Shown piece by piece: positions 22,051-34,410 of a stretch of DNA of 64,000 nt. The notes under the pieces were generated by a model that saw nothing but the letters and a program-made list of their open reading frames with translations, was not told where the DNA came from and did not search any database. Position 1 is the stretch's first letter. Each line of letters begins with the position of its first letter. The translations under genes and the position numbers were made by a program. The DNA comes from Mytilinidion resinicola (Eukaryota; Ascomycota; Dothideomycetes; Mytilinidiales; Mytilinidiaceae): contig NW_022985472.1 in NCBI RefSeq assembly GCF_010093595.1, forward strand, positions 339,168 through 403,167. The letters are read 5' to 3'.

Positions 22051-24110
22051 GTTCCCGCTACATCCGACCTTGATGAACGTTTGACAAAGAAGTTGACCAG
22101 GTACGCTCTCGCCGCACCAAAAGCCCATCTTGGAGCTGGCATGGCTCCTCGGAGAGCCCCAGACCACATGCCTGGTGTCTTATGGTCGCTTTTGCTTCTT
22201 TCATCGGGAATCCTGACATCGCATTCCAAAAACTGATGAGGAGGATATGACGTAGCTGTCTAGAAATAATCTCCTTGAGTAACTAAATTCTTTCGACAAG
22301 TTGATGGCATCTCCGAGCAGCCTGCCAAACAGAGGAGCAGGAGTAGGAGCATGGCGGGCCTGCTTGTGTGGGACCAGCCGCTCTCTCAGGGCCTGTGAAC
22401 ACTTGCCTAGCACTGCTGAGGTCCTTTGGTGCATCGTCAAAATTTCCAAAGCGGAAGTTTTGGCAAGGTTGATACAAAGGGGCGTTCTGGGCCACTTTAG
22501 ACGATGTTAGACTCCTCTCGCCGCACCAAATGACAACAAAATTGCCCAGCAAGATTTTTTGGGCGCACCAAACCAATTGTCGCAGAAGATGATGTCGCTT
22601 TGCAGCTCCCTTCGCGGGAATCTGTAAACGTCGTTGACGAAAGGGGCAATGGAGAAGCAGCAACCGTTCTCGCTGCTTGAAAGGATGCATTGCCTTCGTG
22701 GATGGGTTTCTTGAGAATATCGAAATACTACGCCATCATTTCATGATTCTTCGCGGATCCGGTGGCGGGTTCCTTGAAAATCCCTTACAACTAACCCACA
22801 ACTAGAAAATATGTGGAGGTCGCGAGCGCTCTCGCTCCTTCATGTCTATCGTTCCTCACTTCTCATGGGCTCTTTCGGCGTTTGCGTCCGATCGAGGCCA
22901 CGTGTTGGTGCTCCTTCGCGGGTCTGGCGGCCGATTCTTTTGAAGTATCTACTGAAGGAAAACTAGGAGTATCTGATGGGAAAGCCGCGCGAACTCTCGC
23001 TCTTTTAAACCACGCTCTATGTTATGCTATGGACTCTTCGGCGTGCTGAAACCTTTCGCTGAAACCTTGAATGATCGTTCCATTCTTCAGTGGGTTCTCC
23101 GGATATTTGAGTAAACTCAGGTATACTATTGCTGTTACGTAGAGCCCGCGGGCACCCCCAGCTTCAACAAAATCTCGCCATGACACGAGGAATGACTTCT
23201 TCGGCCCGCCAAATCGCGACCCATTTCTGTCTATGGTCGGTTGCGGCCCCGTCCGTCCATACCCACAGTGGTTAGACTCAAACCATGGTACTGGCTCGAA
23301 ACTGGCCGGGTAACTCTTTGATGCTCGTGTTCCGCTTTACCGATCACGAGAGTCCTAGTAAAAACTGCTAGATATCGCGTTATGGGTAGCCCGTCCGCGA
23401 TCTGCCTCCTTCAACCGCTATCCTCGCTAGCCTTTACGCCGTTACGGACGTGCCAAACTGCGTGAAGACATCTGTCTATGTTCTTTTGCGGCTCTGTGCG
23501 GATCCTCCAGCTACTCTTCTACAAAGATTGCACTGAGAAGTCTTATGCCGCTGGTTCAAAATATTCAAGGGCAGCAAATGATGGCCGTTCGTGCTCCTGG
23601 GTGCCGATCAGGTCATCGCTCGTGAAGTACTTCAACGAGATTTCATCATGACATACCTTCAAGACCTACGCGTTCTTGTCGCTTCGAATGGAGACCAGTG
23701 GCTGCTGATGACTTGTCTGTGCGAGCCAACTCTCGAACACATAGTACCGAGGTACCTCATGTGAAACTTGTGTGAGACCTCGGAGCCGTTGATAAAAATT
23801 CGTAACGGTGAAGTTTTGATGGCTGGAAGCAGAGAAAACCAACGATCGATCCAGAACAGCAATGGCAGTGTGCGAAGGGCTTTCGTGAAGCCGTGTGTGC
23901 CCCGTAGCTTTCAAGAAAGAGGGGATAGGACGCCTATGACTTGTTTGCGCGACTCTAACAGCCAAACTACCTGTTCATATGCGGAGTTTCTGTACGAATC
24001 CGGAAGTTGACGTTTGAGATGGTCGAAGAACCTGCCAAGAATCTGCTCTATGGCTAGAGCAGACAAAGAAAATAGTTTAAAGAGGCATCAAATAGCAGGG
24101 TATTGGGAAG
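22051..24110. repeat. Faded edge of the 45-bp array plus a second repeat family
   Basis: Recognisable monomers become sparse (near 23581, 23820, 23935, 24048). Between 22100 and 22570 a different motif, CTCTCGCCGCACCAAA, occurs twice, with a third partial GCGCACCAAACCAATTG. No gene can be supported. I am less sure of the boundaries here than for the main array. Confidence 0.45.
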
Positions 24111-25301
24111 TATGGAGCATCCCATCCCTTCTGCACCTTCACATTGACGAGATGTAACCGGTGTGACTACTTTGCGTGAGTCAAAACGTGGGCAGCATCC
24201 CATTATAGGTTGTGTGCTGGGGGAGGTATTCCGAGAGACCTCTATGAGGACCACGATGACCAGAAGCAGGAGAAACCGCCTTTTCGATTGAAATGGCAAT
24301 GGTTTCTAACCTATGCCGGTCTAGAGGCATAGGACAAAGGAACAAAATCCGATATAGCGGGATTTACCGTGTCGTGAAACTGGACTGCGTACGATGGCTT
24401 AGCACTGCATGAAGCCCGTCGACACGTTTGCGAAAGTCGAAACAGGATGTCAATCTCTCGACAGCGGAAACTAGGCTCAGGTTTAAGCACTTGAATAATT
24501 GCCATTTACGAATGACGGCGCAGTCGCAGTATTCTCAATGTGGAAGCGTGTCCAAGGCTTAGGATTTGTAATTCAAAATCCTCTGGATGATTGGCTGGTT
24601 ATGGAAGCAGAGGAAAAACTCTTGCCTTCTAGCCTAGACTAGTATTTGCAGTGTACCGACGTTTCTGCGGTTGAGGATTGCGGTATGGTAATCAAGAGGG
24701 AAAGGACATGGAGTATATATGATTGCCGGAGGAGTTGGGGTGGGACGTGTAGATAGACATTAGCATAGTACCGCATAGTCTGATATGAATTTGTTTTCTT
24801 TTTTTGATACTTCACTAATGAATTGCGAGTTGTGAGCTGTGAACAGTATCTAGCATTCATCTCGACACCAACGCGAAGCAGGTTCCACTTACCAGAAAGG
24901 CCCCACATTATCATACATTGTGAAGATGGACGTCACCATCAAAACAAAACCGGGGGCTACAGTTGAACGATAAATTACTCTCTACTGCCCCCTTCCCGCC
25001 CTATTCTATCTATACCACCCGGTCTCAGCGGCTTGATCAGGTCTACTCGCAACTATAGGAATTACTCCAACACCCTGGGTATCCAAAGCGTAGACCGAGT
25101 CCCTGAACAAAAGAAATATGACTTGAAAAAATGAGAGTGATTGATGAACGAGAGATATAAATGCTTCCATAGCGGCATCAAAGCCTACCATACTCCCGAA
25201 CGCCCAGCGCGGCAGATCCAAGTATTTTCAGACGCCACGAGTCCCATGTTGCACACTACGACGATAGCCAAAAGATAGAGCCCAACTGACCCTCCGGAGT
25301 C
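24111..25301. other. Intergenic, 3' side of kinesin gene
   Basis: No coding frame with family features. It separates the repeat block from the kinesin stop codon. AT content rises around 24700-25000, where the kinesin 3' end signals may lie. Confidence 0.4.
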
Positions 25302-28300
25302 TCACTCCTCCCCACTGCCACTCCCACTGGAGAAATAACTCTCGTCAATCCTGAGTATCCACTCAATCTTCTCTCGCTCCCCCCTCGCCCGGAACAAATA
25401 GCTATTCCCGCGCGCAAACACCGCCCAGACACTCTCGCCTCCTCTTTCTGTCCCATCCCTCTCGCTCCTAGCCCTACCCCCCAATAGCCTCGCAATCTGC
25501 GGCTGATGATCTACACGACTATTCCTCAAACTAACAGCATTGATTTCGTCCCCCTCGGGCACGGAGTAAATATGCAGATACGGTTTCCGTAATTCGACGT
25601 ATCGCCGCACCCATCGTGAGGACGAAGGGTCTGGCATGAGAAGGTACCCGCCTTTCATGAGCGCTGGGTTTTTGGGAATGTGGCGGACTGTTGCGACAAG
25701 CGTCGGATTAGGTGAGGGAGAAGCAGGGGCGGAGGAGAGGCCAGTTGACGCAGGCAGATTGACGTTATTTGAAGAACTTTGGGCCGAAGGATGGAGCGGG
25801 CGTGCAGCGAAGGCGGCGCCAGAAGACGGCGGTTCGAGGTTCGTGGTGTTGAGGATTATCTCCGCGGGCTCTTTCTTCGTTTGCCATAGGGTGAGGACGC
25901 GGGTTAGAAGGGATTTCTGGCGGTCGTCGAGCTCCGAGGTCGAGGCGCCGGTGCCGTTGGTTGTGCCATTTGTGGTGGGGAGGGTCAAGGCACGGCTGCT
26001 TAGGACGCTGCGTGCTGTTTCGATTTCCGCGACTCGTCGGCGACGTTTTTGGGTGGCGATGAAGTCTTTGACAAGGCTGACACCTCGAGGTGTCCATCCA
26101 GCTAGCATTTCCTCGCCTTTCACAAAGTCGTCACGGGTGTTCATGCGCCATAGGTCGGTCGCACGCTTGACTGAGGTAGGACGGATAGCGACTGAGAATA
26201 TAGCAGTTGTAGAATGGATCACTCTTGTAGTGTTCCAAAGGTTGGCAAAGCCAAAGAGACTCGTCTGACGCAAGAAACTCCGCGCTCGAATCTGCATATC
26301 TAGATCAAGAGAGAAGACCATGGGGGAGGCGAGGCGGGTGCTGGAGACGTTCCAGAGAAGGGACACTTGCACGCGGTATTTGTCAGGTGTAGCGCGGTCG
26401 AGAAGAAGGGAGCCATGTGCACTTGAGTCCCATTGCCCGATGAAGGTCACATTTGTAGTACCGTCTGCGTTGGACTTTACTGTGGGCGGGTGCACGAGTG
26501 CAAGGGGAACTTCGTGGACAGGGGAATCGAGGGCTGGAGCCGTACCGGAGGAATCAACAAGGCGAACGCGACCCGCGCGGAGACCGGCAATGTCGTGCCA
26601 TTGTAGAGTCTCGCCCGAGGTGTGGGTGAGGTTGACTACTATCCGTCGTTGTAGCCCTTGATGGAGTTGGTAGGCGCCTTCATCCGCAACACTGTTTTGA
26701 ATGACTTCGACAGGTTGATAAGATCCGTCTTCGGAGATTTCGTGGATCTGGATACGGGAGAAGATATCATGGACCTCTTCGGTAAAGAACTCGGACTCTG
26801 GTAGGCGAGAAGCAAGGCGCTTCTTCTTAGGCTTGACCGCCGAATCTCGCATGTCATCCCAGCTAAGTAGCTTATCTAGATGCATAGTAGTTACTTTGGC
26901 AAATATCGAAGCTCGAAGGAATGAGGTACGAGGACTGGCGAACGGAACGCTCATGCTGTGAACACTTTCAAAGCGAATTGCGCCCTCGTCGAAGTCCTTG
27001 ATCATTTGCGTTGTCGTTGCTCCGCCTTCATCAGAGACGCCTGGAACAAAGAGTTGGGCGTGAACATCTGTTCCCTCTCGTTCTGGAAATCCTACCATGT
27101 CATGCATGACTACATTGAATTTTAGGGTGGTAGAAGGCGCTTGGGCTGATGAAGGCTCGAGAGATAGTCTTACTATCCCAACGACATTTGCGGTATACGA
27201 AGAGATAACATCGAGGCTGAAGTCCTGGACACGAGACTCGAAGACGGCAGCCAGAGGGACATCGACATCCCCAATCCGCGAGAACTCCGGCATGCAAGGC
27301 TCTAGGAACGGATTCTCCAAGCTGAAATGTTGCAAATACTCCGGCCGATTGAGATACTGGTGCATCTGATGCATAAGCCGCACCCGGATGCGAAGCTTCT
27401 GTAACGACCAGAGGTGTACGACCTGATTCTTAAAGTCTATAACTCGTATGCCAACGCATGGCTTGGGGGTAATGTCGAGGTCTTCATCATCTTCTCCAGG
27501 TATCCCATTGAGAACTAAGTCATATGACGATGCAAAGGAGTGTCCAACATCGACGATGCAGAACTGGAAAACAACATGCTTGTCCATCTGCTGGCTCATC
27601 ACTTGAGCCTCTTTCAATGTTGCGGCATTTTGGAGAATCGTCTCCGCCATGGCCACGTACTTCCGCTGCCGCCATTGTTGGAATGCGTCCTTTGCGAGTT
27701 CCATTTGCCTCTCGGTCGGCTCCGGTGGTCCTACGGGTCCATTTGATTGGGGTGATAGCGGCCCTTGGAGTTCCTGTAGCTGCCTTTGGAATTCCTCTTT
27801 CTGTTCTTGTAGCTGCTTCTGCATTCCTTCTTTAGCAGTACGAAGACTCTCCTCCATCTTGACTTTTTCCGCCTTGATCTCTTCAATCTCGACATTGGCT
27901 TCTTCTGCAGATTTTAGCTTTGCTTGATATTCTTCCTTCTGCTTGTCAATTTGATCCTGCATATCTTCCCTGACTAATCGGAGACGTTCATCCTCCTCAC
28001 CTGGTTGAGGAGTGGAGGGCATGGTCAGCATAGTGTCCAAAGAGAAGTTGTCGATGGTTCCGGTGGAAGCGTATTTTTCTCGAACCGGGTACGTTGAAAC
28101 AGAATCCAGATCATCTTCTTGCTCGAACATCCTGCTCTCTGGTCGACCTTTCCGGACAGCCCGTATCCTTTGTAGATCGTCGAAAACGGCGTCAAGCTCC
28201 TCGTCAGTTAAGCTATTGATTTTCTGATCAGTCCCTAGCACTGCAGTGACAGCCTCTCGCCGAGCATACGACCAATCAGAGTCGCGCCCGTTCCGTTGCT

Positions 28301-30303
28301 GAAATGGGTTTGGTGAAGCGGCTCCTGGGCTTTCAGAGTCAAACTCTGATTCAGGCCTACTGACAGTACTCCAAGATCTGTCGTGACCAGGTCTAGGAGA
28401 TGGAGATCCTAGCTGGCTCACTGTAACGGAATGACGAAGAAGGCTCCCCTGCTCAGCTCGCTCAGCTCGTGCTTCTTGGGGATTGTTGAAACGGAAAATG
28501 TGAAAGTCGCCTAAGATGATTCGATAGCCGCTGCGTAACCTTTTTGGTTTCTCTATTCGCTGCCCATTGACCATGACGCCGGCATTGTCTCGAGGCACTA
28601 CGGTGACAGCACCATCGACGTTCTCGAACACGCAGTGGTCGTGCAGAATTTGTGAACCATTCAATCGAATCTCCGCTGTAGTCGCCGACTCCACATTCCC
28701 AACGGTCGTAGTTCCGGGCTTCAGATTGTATACCAGACATTCGGCGAGTAGAGGATCGTCGCTCAGGTTTACAAGATGAGGCATCTTCTTGGGCGTTGAT
28801 AATCCAACAAACCCCTTCTCGATGCTGATACCAAGCTCTTCTAGCGCAGCTTCTCGCTCCTTGTGAATTTCCTCTGTCTTCTGTAACTTTTCTTCCCAAG
28901 TCTGGTTGAGATCAGTGTATAGCTTTTCTGATTGATTCAATTGCTCAACAATCTCGGCCTTTGAAACTTTCTTTATGGTACCGTCTGGCTGGGTAATTGA
29001 GACAATCTGCTTTTCCAGTGGGGTATCAGGCGCGTATTGTTCTTCAACAATACCACCAGAAGCTCCCCCGCTAAGTTTCGATCGAAGTTGAGCGAGTTCC
29101 TCTTTCAATTCTCTGATCATGCGGGCGTTTGGATCCTCGTTGACAACGGCGTGATTTTTAATTCGCTTGGCAGAGTCGGCATATCGAAGCGTGGAAAGCG
29201 TCTCGTCGAAATTGATATCAGCAGGCGAAATTGCAGCTATCATAGCCGTCAAACTGTTGCCTCCCAGCGAGTCTTTGAGTAACCACGTCAAGATGGAATC
29301 TCGATATGGCACCATAGATTGGTTCTTCTTCTTGCCAGGGCCCTTGCCCGAGGAAAGGTCCGCGAGCGCCGCAATGACACGACCGAGTGTAGACAGCGAT
29401 CTGTTAATTTCCGCACCCTCTTTCAATCTTGCACCAGTCGCACCAGTAGACGTAGCTCTCTCCGAACCTGCCAAATCCACCAGACTGATTTTTGCCACTT
29501 TCTCGGTATCCATCCTCGTCTCCACATCATGCCTCTTCTGCGTCAGAATGAGAGTGAACACCGCGTGCGATCGACTAGAGGTCTCGTTCATGTTCGTCGC
29601 GGCGACCGTCCTAGCTTTATTCCCCTCATCCATCAAGTTCTCAATCTCCGGAAACGACCGCACCAGTAGCTTCGCCAAATCCTCGACATAGGGTCCGGTG
29701 GAAGGATGTTCGCGGACCTTGAGGTTTCCCTTGGTAGACGGATTCAGCAAATCGCGGACGCGCTCGTTGTAGATTTCCAGGTAGGACACTTCGACGGTGC
29801 AAGTCAGATTCTTGTCTTTCTGCATCTCCTCAATACGCTCAAACATGTTCCTGCAAATCTTCGGTATGACACCAGCCTCCTCCCCATACCCCATCATCGA
29901 GTATGACTTCCCCGAACCCGTCTGCCCATACGCAAAGATACAGTTGTTGAAGCCCAGAAATGCATTATCCAGCAGGGGCTTCCCCAGATCTGTAAACAGA
30001 TCCTCCTGGTTGGCGAAATGAGGGTCGCTACGGTTGAACGACCAGTAGCTCTTGTCGAAAGCGAATGTCTTAGACCCATCGAGGGCAGCTTTAGCGGCTT
30101 TGGAGAGCTTTCCCTCGATGTGTGAAGGGGGTGTAAGGATAGTCTGGTCCTTGTTCATCTGGACAATGCATTTTGCATTGCGGGCGATCTCTACGAAACA
30201 TTAGTATCCTCCCACTGCCCTCCCCAGCTCTCGGGAACGCACCTCTTCCATTGAACGGCCTCACGCGCACCACGACCTTGATGTTGCCTCCCCCCGACGC
30301 CAT
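25302..30303 (-). CDS. Kinesin-3 motor, UNC-104/KIF1A type
   Basis: Two exons on the minus strand, 30303-30243 and 30190-25302 (52-bp intron, phase 1), give 1649 residues, the usual size of fungal UncA. It is a plus-end microtubule motor that carries vesicles and endosomes. The motor domain starts at IKVVVRVRPFNGR and has the P-loop GQTGSGKS (about 109-116), switch I NETSSRSHAV and switch II LVDLAGSE. An FHA domain follows (KPGTTTVGNVESATTAEIRL), then coiled-coil segments rich in Glu/Lys, the KIF1B/DUF3694-type tail, and a C-terminal PH domain (LMKGGYLLMPDPSSSRWVRR) that binds phosphoinositides on cargo. The short first exon is confirmed because splicing restores VRPFNGREIARNAKCIVQM. It diverges from TRM5 across about 350 bases. 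Confidence 0.96.
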
Positions 30304-30651
30304 GGCTGCGGCTACCGGCCTCGCGGCGGAGCTCGATGATACGTGGTGATCGCGAGGTTTCGGGCGTGTTCAGGTTCCTCAGGCAGTCTCGTCGGGCGGC
30401 CGCATCGCTCGGGGGTGTCGTGATTCGGATAGGAGTGTTGACGGTCTCGTCGCGTGTATTGTACGCCCGGGCGCGCTGGGTGGTGTTTTGTTGGCCTCGA
30501 AATTGTGCTGCAGGTGTCCCTGCGCGCGGGAGATCCGTGCATCTCAGACAGAGAACGGTTATCCGCCATTCTATCCAAACTCCTTAATTTTGACCACGAC
30601 TGCAACGAGTGTGCGCATTATAGCGAAAGGAGAGACTCGGACTCTGCTCCG
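30304..30651. promoter_or_regulatory. Shared divergent promoter, kinesin-3 and TRM5
   Basis: The 348 bases between the two start codons must hold both promoters. The kinesin-proximal half is GC-rich with several CG-dense stretches and no TATA box, as expected for constitutive genes. The TRM5 frame stays open upstream to about 30454, so its start could lie earlier. Confidence 0.6.
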
Positions 30652-32221
30652 ATGCCAGACGACACCATGTTTCGCCCTCCCATCAACCGGGCTATGAAAA
30701 TCCTCGACCGCGCCTTTTTCAAGAAGACTGTCCCCACCTCCGCCGCCCGCATCTTCAAGCAGAAGGATATCAGCACGTGCAAGAAAGAGCTGGAAAGCGC
30801 AAAGGATGCCCTGTTACTGCCACGATTCCTTACTATAGTGAACGATCCCGTGGAAGAGACCGCAAAAGCTGGAGGGAAATGCATACTCTTAAAGCCGGAG
30901 GTTCGACACGATGGTAGTAGTTCTCTCAAGAGTCACAATCTAGACATCTAGCTGACCAAAGCAGGCAGACTCGCAAACATGGAGCCCTAAACTACGAGAC
31001 TTCCAGCAGAGTGGGACCGTGGGGGTAATACCCTACGATCTCCATCTCAACTACGATTTCTGGTCATACTGTGCGTAGTCTCTTGCCCCCATACTCCTCA
31101 AAACTGAGACAATCCAGCCGAAATAATGGACGCCATCCTCCCCGAAGAAGATGGCAACCACGACCCTCCTACCGGCTTCACTCTAGTCGGGCACGTTGGT
31201 GAGTACCGCTCTCCCTCCTAAGTAGGACAACATCTGACATTTGCGCCCACCAGCCCACCTCAACCTCCGCGACCACTACCTCCCCTGGAAACACCTCATC
31301 GCCAACGTTCTCGCCGACAAGAACCCCACCGTGCGCACCGTTATCAACAAAATCGACCGCGTCGGCGAAGCAAACCCCTACCGCACGTTCCAATATGAAG
31401 TCCTCCACGGGCCGGACGAAATGGTCGTCGAGGTCCACGAACAAGGCTGTGTATTCAAATTCGATTTTGCGAAAGTGTATTGGAATAGTAGGCTGCACAC
31501 CGAGCATGAGCGGCTTGTTGGCATATTCAAAGAAGGCGAGGCGGTCGCAGATGTAATGGCGGGGATAGGCCCGTTCGCCGTACCAGCGGGGAAGAAGAAA
31601 ATCTTCGTGTGGGCGAACGATCTGAATCCAGAAAGTTATGAGGCGCTCAAAGATACAATCAAGGGGAACAAAACGGGGGACTTCGTCAGACCGTTCAACG
31701 AGGACGGGGCGAAATTCATAAAGACAGCGGCGGCGGAGTTACTCAAAACACAACACAGCGTCACGGTCAAAACGCGAAAGGACGTCAAAGCAGCGCGCTC
31801 TGCTCGCACGAAGCCCGCCTCCCCCAAAGCCTGCGCACCCCTCGAAGCTCCTCCTAGCCAGACCCTCACGCAGCCCCGCTTCTTCAACCACTTCGTCATG
31901 AACCTCCCCGCCTCTGCCCTGAGCTTCCTCCCGGCATTCATCGGGATATACGCCCAACCAGCTTTCAAAGCACTCCCATCCGAAGAACGCGAGAAGATTT
32001 CGATGCCGATGGTGCACGTCTACTGCTTCAGCTACAAGAGCGACGATAACGTGGCGCAGACGGCGGAGATCTGTGAGGAGATCTCGAAGTTACTAGCGAC
32101 GGATATCAAGCCAGGTACGCCTGAGACAAGGGTATGGGATGTGCGCGATGTAGCGCCGAAGAAGCGGATGTTCTGTGCCAGCTTTAGGCTACCGAGGGAG
32201 GTAGCGTTTCGAGAGGTTTGA
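30652..32221 (+). CDS. TRM5: tRNA (guanine37-N1)-methyltransferase TRM5
   Basis: Four exons, 30652-30913, 30969-31070, 31118-31198 and 31254-32221 (introns 55, 47 and 55 bp, all phase 1), give 470 residues. TRM5 puts the m1G37 mark next to the anticodon using S-adenosylmethionine, guarding the reading frame in cytosol and mitochondria. Visible blocks are the N-terminal MFRPPINRAMKILDR, the class I SAM site VADVMAGIGPFAVPAGKK, ANDLNPESYEALKDTIKGNK, and the catalytic-site NLPASALSFLPAF (NLP motif). Splicing restores GHVAHLNLRDHYLPWKHLI, a hallmark of the family. An insert rich in Lys/Ala/Pro precedes the NLP motif. The start could also be the Met five residues later (MFRPP). Confidence 0.95.
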
Positions 32222-32635
32222 ATTTAGGTTGGAGATCTTAAGGGGTGAGCATTTGCGTGGCTTACATAAGGACTAGAGAAAAGTTAGGATTCTGTACGGG
32301 CAAAACCAGGATCTCAGCGACGGCGTTGTGGATAGGAAGCAAAAGTATACCCCTCTCCTGAACACACTATACTGATATCCATCAAATCCGTGATTCAGCG
32401 TGTATTCGTATGAGCGATGCTGGTTTTGATAGCTGCATCACGAGACCAGCTTGTTATAGCTACTTAAAGCTACCCTGACCCACCACCATCCAGCTTCTCT
32501 TCAAACCTCGTCCAGGCTCCCATCCCAAACCCCCACCTAAGACGCAAGACCTCACAACCCGCCCATCCACGTCTTCCGAAACCCGAACCTAACCACCAAT
32601 CAGCAAGGCTTCCTCCAACGCCACTGACCCTGAAC
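32222..32635. other. Intergenic between convergent genes
   Basis: TRM5 (+) and the AT-hook/SAP gene (-) converge here. No gene seen. It holds both 3' ends. Confidence 0.5.
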
Positions 32636-34292
32636 TCACCCTCTCAGCCTCCGCTTGGCCGGCGGCGCAGCATCAAGCTTCTCCCACGGACGCACGGCAT
32701 CATCTATGCGGTCTGCAGCATCAAGCCGAATCCCGTTCCTCGGGCACGGACTGTCTTCCTCAGCGTCAGGCAACGCCTCAACCCCAGAGTCATACCGGGC
32801 GCGCTTCCTTACGCTCTCCACAACCCCGGCCTCCACATCCACAGTACCGCCCCTCAGCACCTCCTCGTCGACATCGCTGAGCTCGCTGAGCTCCGTATCC
32901 GCGCCATGCCACTGCAGATCCGCCATCTCCGTGTCCATCTCCTCCTCGACGTAAGAGACGTCGTGCGCCACGCCCCTGACCACCGCGCCTTCAACAACGC
33001 GAAGAGGCTCCCACACCTCCTTCTTCGCAGCATGGAGTTCCACATCGCCCCAACAGCCGCCTTCTTGATCCACCGCCCCCTCTTCGCCCGCTTCATCCTC
33101 GCCGCTCGCGTCGTACGCGAACACGTAGCCGTAGCCCAGCATTCCCCGCAGCCGCAGGCCCAGCACCACATGCCTCTCCTCCCAAACCGGCTTCTTCTCC
33201 GTCCCTACCTCTTTCGGCGCGAGGCCTAGTCCTCGCAGCGACGCCTTCCGCTGCGTCTGCCACTGCTCCGTCTCGCCGTGGACGAGCTCTTTCGCGGCGG
33301 TGCTGATGCGCTCGGCGTAGGAGGCGCCCAGGATGCGGAGGGGGTGGTGCGGGTGCGAGCCGGGGAAGATCTCGTTGTCCGGGCCATCGGAGCCTGTGAG
33401 TCGGCGGAGGGTGCTGAGGAGCTGGGGGTCGATGCCGATGAGGGCGTTGCGGAGGGCGGCGCCGGAGATGGTGGCGGAGTGGCCGGAGGTGAGGTAGAGG
33501 GTTAGGGTTGGGAGACCGAAGGGGTTTAGGGCGTAGTGGATGATATCTGTATATCGAATGCTGTTAGTCTTCTTTGCGGTTGATGATCGCAGCGATAGTT
33601 GACGTACCGCTTCCGACGAGCACAGCCGGGTCCTCGGGGAGTCCGTACCCAGCCGTGACGAGATTCAAGGGCCTGGGTACATATTTGACCAGCGTGGTGC
33701 TGAGCGTCGTAGCCTCACTGCCGCGTTCCGCGTTGTCTTCTAGTAGTCGTTCGATCATGGCGTCGTAGCCACCGGTGGTAGCGAGGTTGCGTCGCTTCAG
33801 CTCCGCTCGCAGCTGTGGGCCTTTGAGGTGCGTGTACTGCATGGTGCCTCGTAGCTCGTTGGCGTCATCTGTAGCTGGCTGGGCTGCTTGAGGAGGTCGG
33901 CCTGGCCCTCGCTTCGTCACGGGTGGAGTGAAGGTTGGGTTCTGGGAGTGAGGTGTAACTCGTCCCGGCGACTCTCTGGCTCTATATGAGGCTAGTCGAG
34001 GCACCCCTCGTGGCGGGACTACCTCATACTTGGCAGGTATACTTGTCAATGGTAGGGGATGTTTTCGAGGTCGGCCTCGTCCACGCTTGATAGGCGAGGT
34101 TGACGACGCTGAAAACATCCTTGGGGCTAGCGCGAAAGGAATGGACTCAATCAGCGTTTGAAAGTCCAAGTATGCGGATAAGCGCTCGTGTCGGTGCGTC
34201 GAGTGCGATCGCGAGATGCTCCCCAGGAGGGTGAGCTCTGCATATTTGTTTACGTCTATCTCGGAGGTGAATTTGGGATCGGGTGACATCAT
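32636..34292 (-). CDS. AT-hook and SAP domain nuclear protein
   Basis: Two exons, 34292-33608 and 33546-32636 (61-bp intron, phase 1), give 531 residues. Two AT-hooks are visible, RGRGRPRKH (about 70-78) and KRGPGRPP (about 127-134), which bind the minor groove of AT-rich DNA. A SAP motif follows (about 152-186: YTHLKGPQLRAELKRRNLAT, then GYDAMIERLLED), also a DNA-binding helix pair. The second exon holds a conserved-looking block (TLTLYLTSGHSATISGAALR, LRILGASYAERISTAAKEL) that I do not recognise, then an acidic tail and a basic AKRRLRG end. It is probably a chromatin or DNA-repair associated factor, which is inference from the domains alone. The start could instead be Met59 at 34118, which would leave all three DNA-binding motifs intact. 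Confidence 0.82.
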
Positions 34293-34410
34293 TAATCAAA
34301 ACGGTGAACATGAAAGCATCTGAAGTCTGAAGAAATGTGTAGGGCTTTAAGATGCCTGAGGGCTAACAAGGAAGGTGTACGGGTTCTGAGAGACACGTAC
34401 TTGCCAAAAT

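Noticed and set aside
22283..22690. 135-codon minus frame in the repeat block
   Set aside because: No domain and no splice support, and it lies in the faded repeat region where frames are random.
16155..24110. CRISPR array
   Set aside because: Regular short repeats were considered, but the units are degenerate, spacers resemble each other, no cas genes exist and the genome is eukaryotic.
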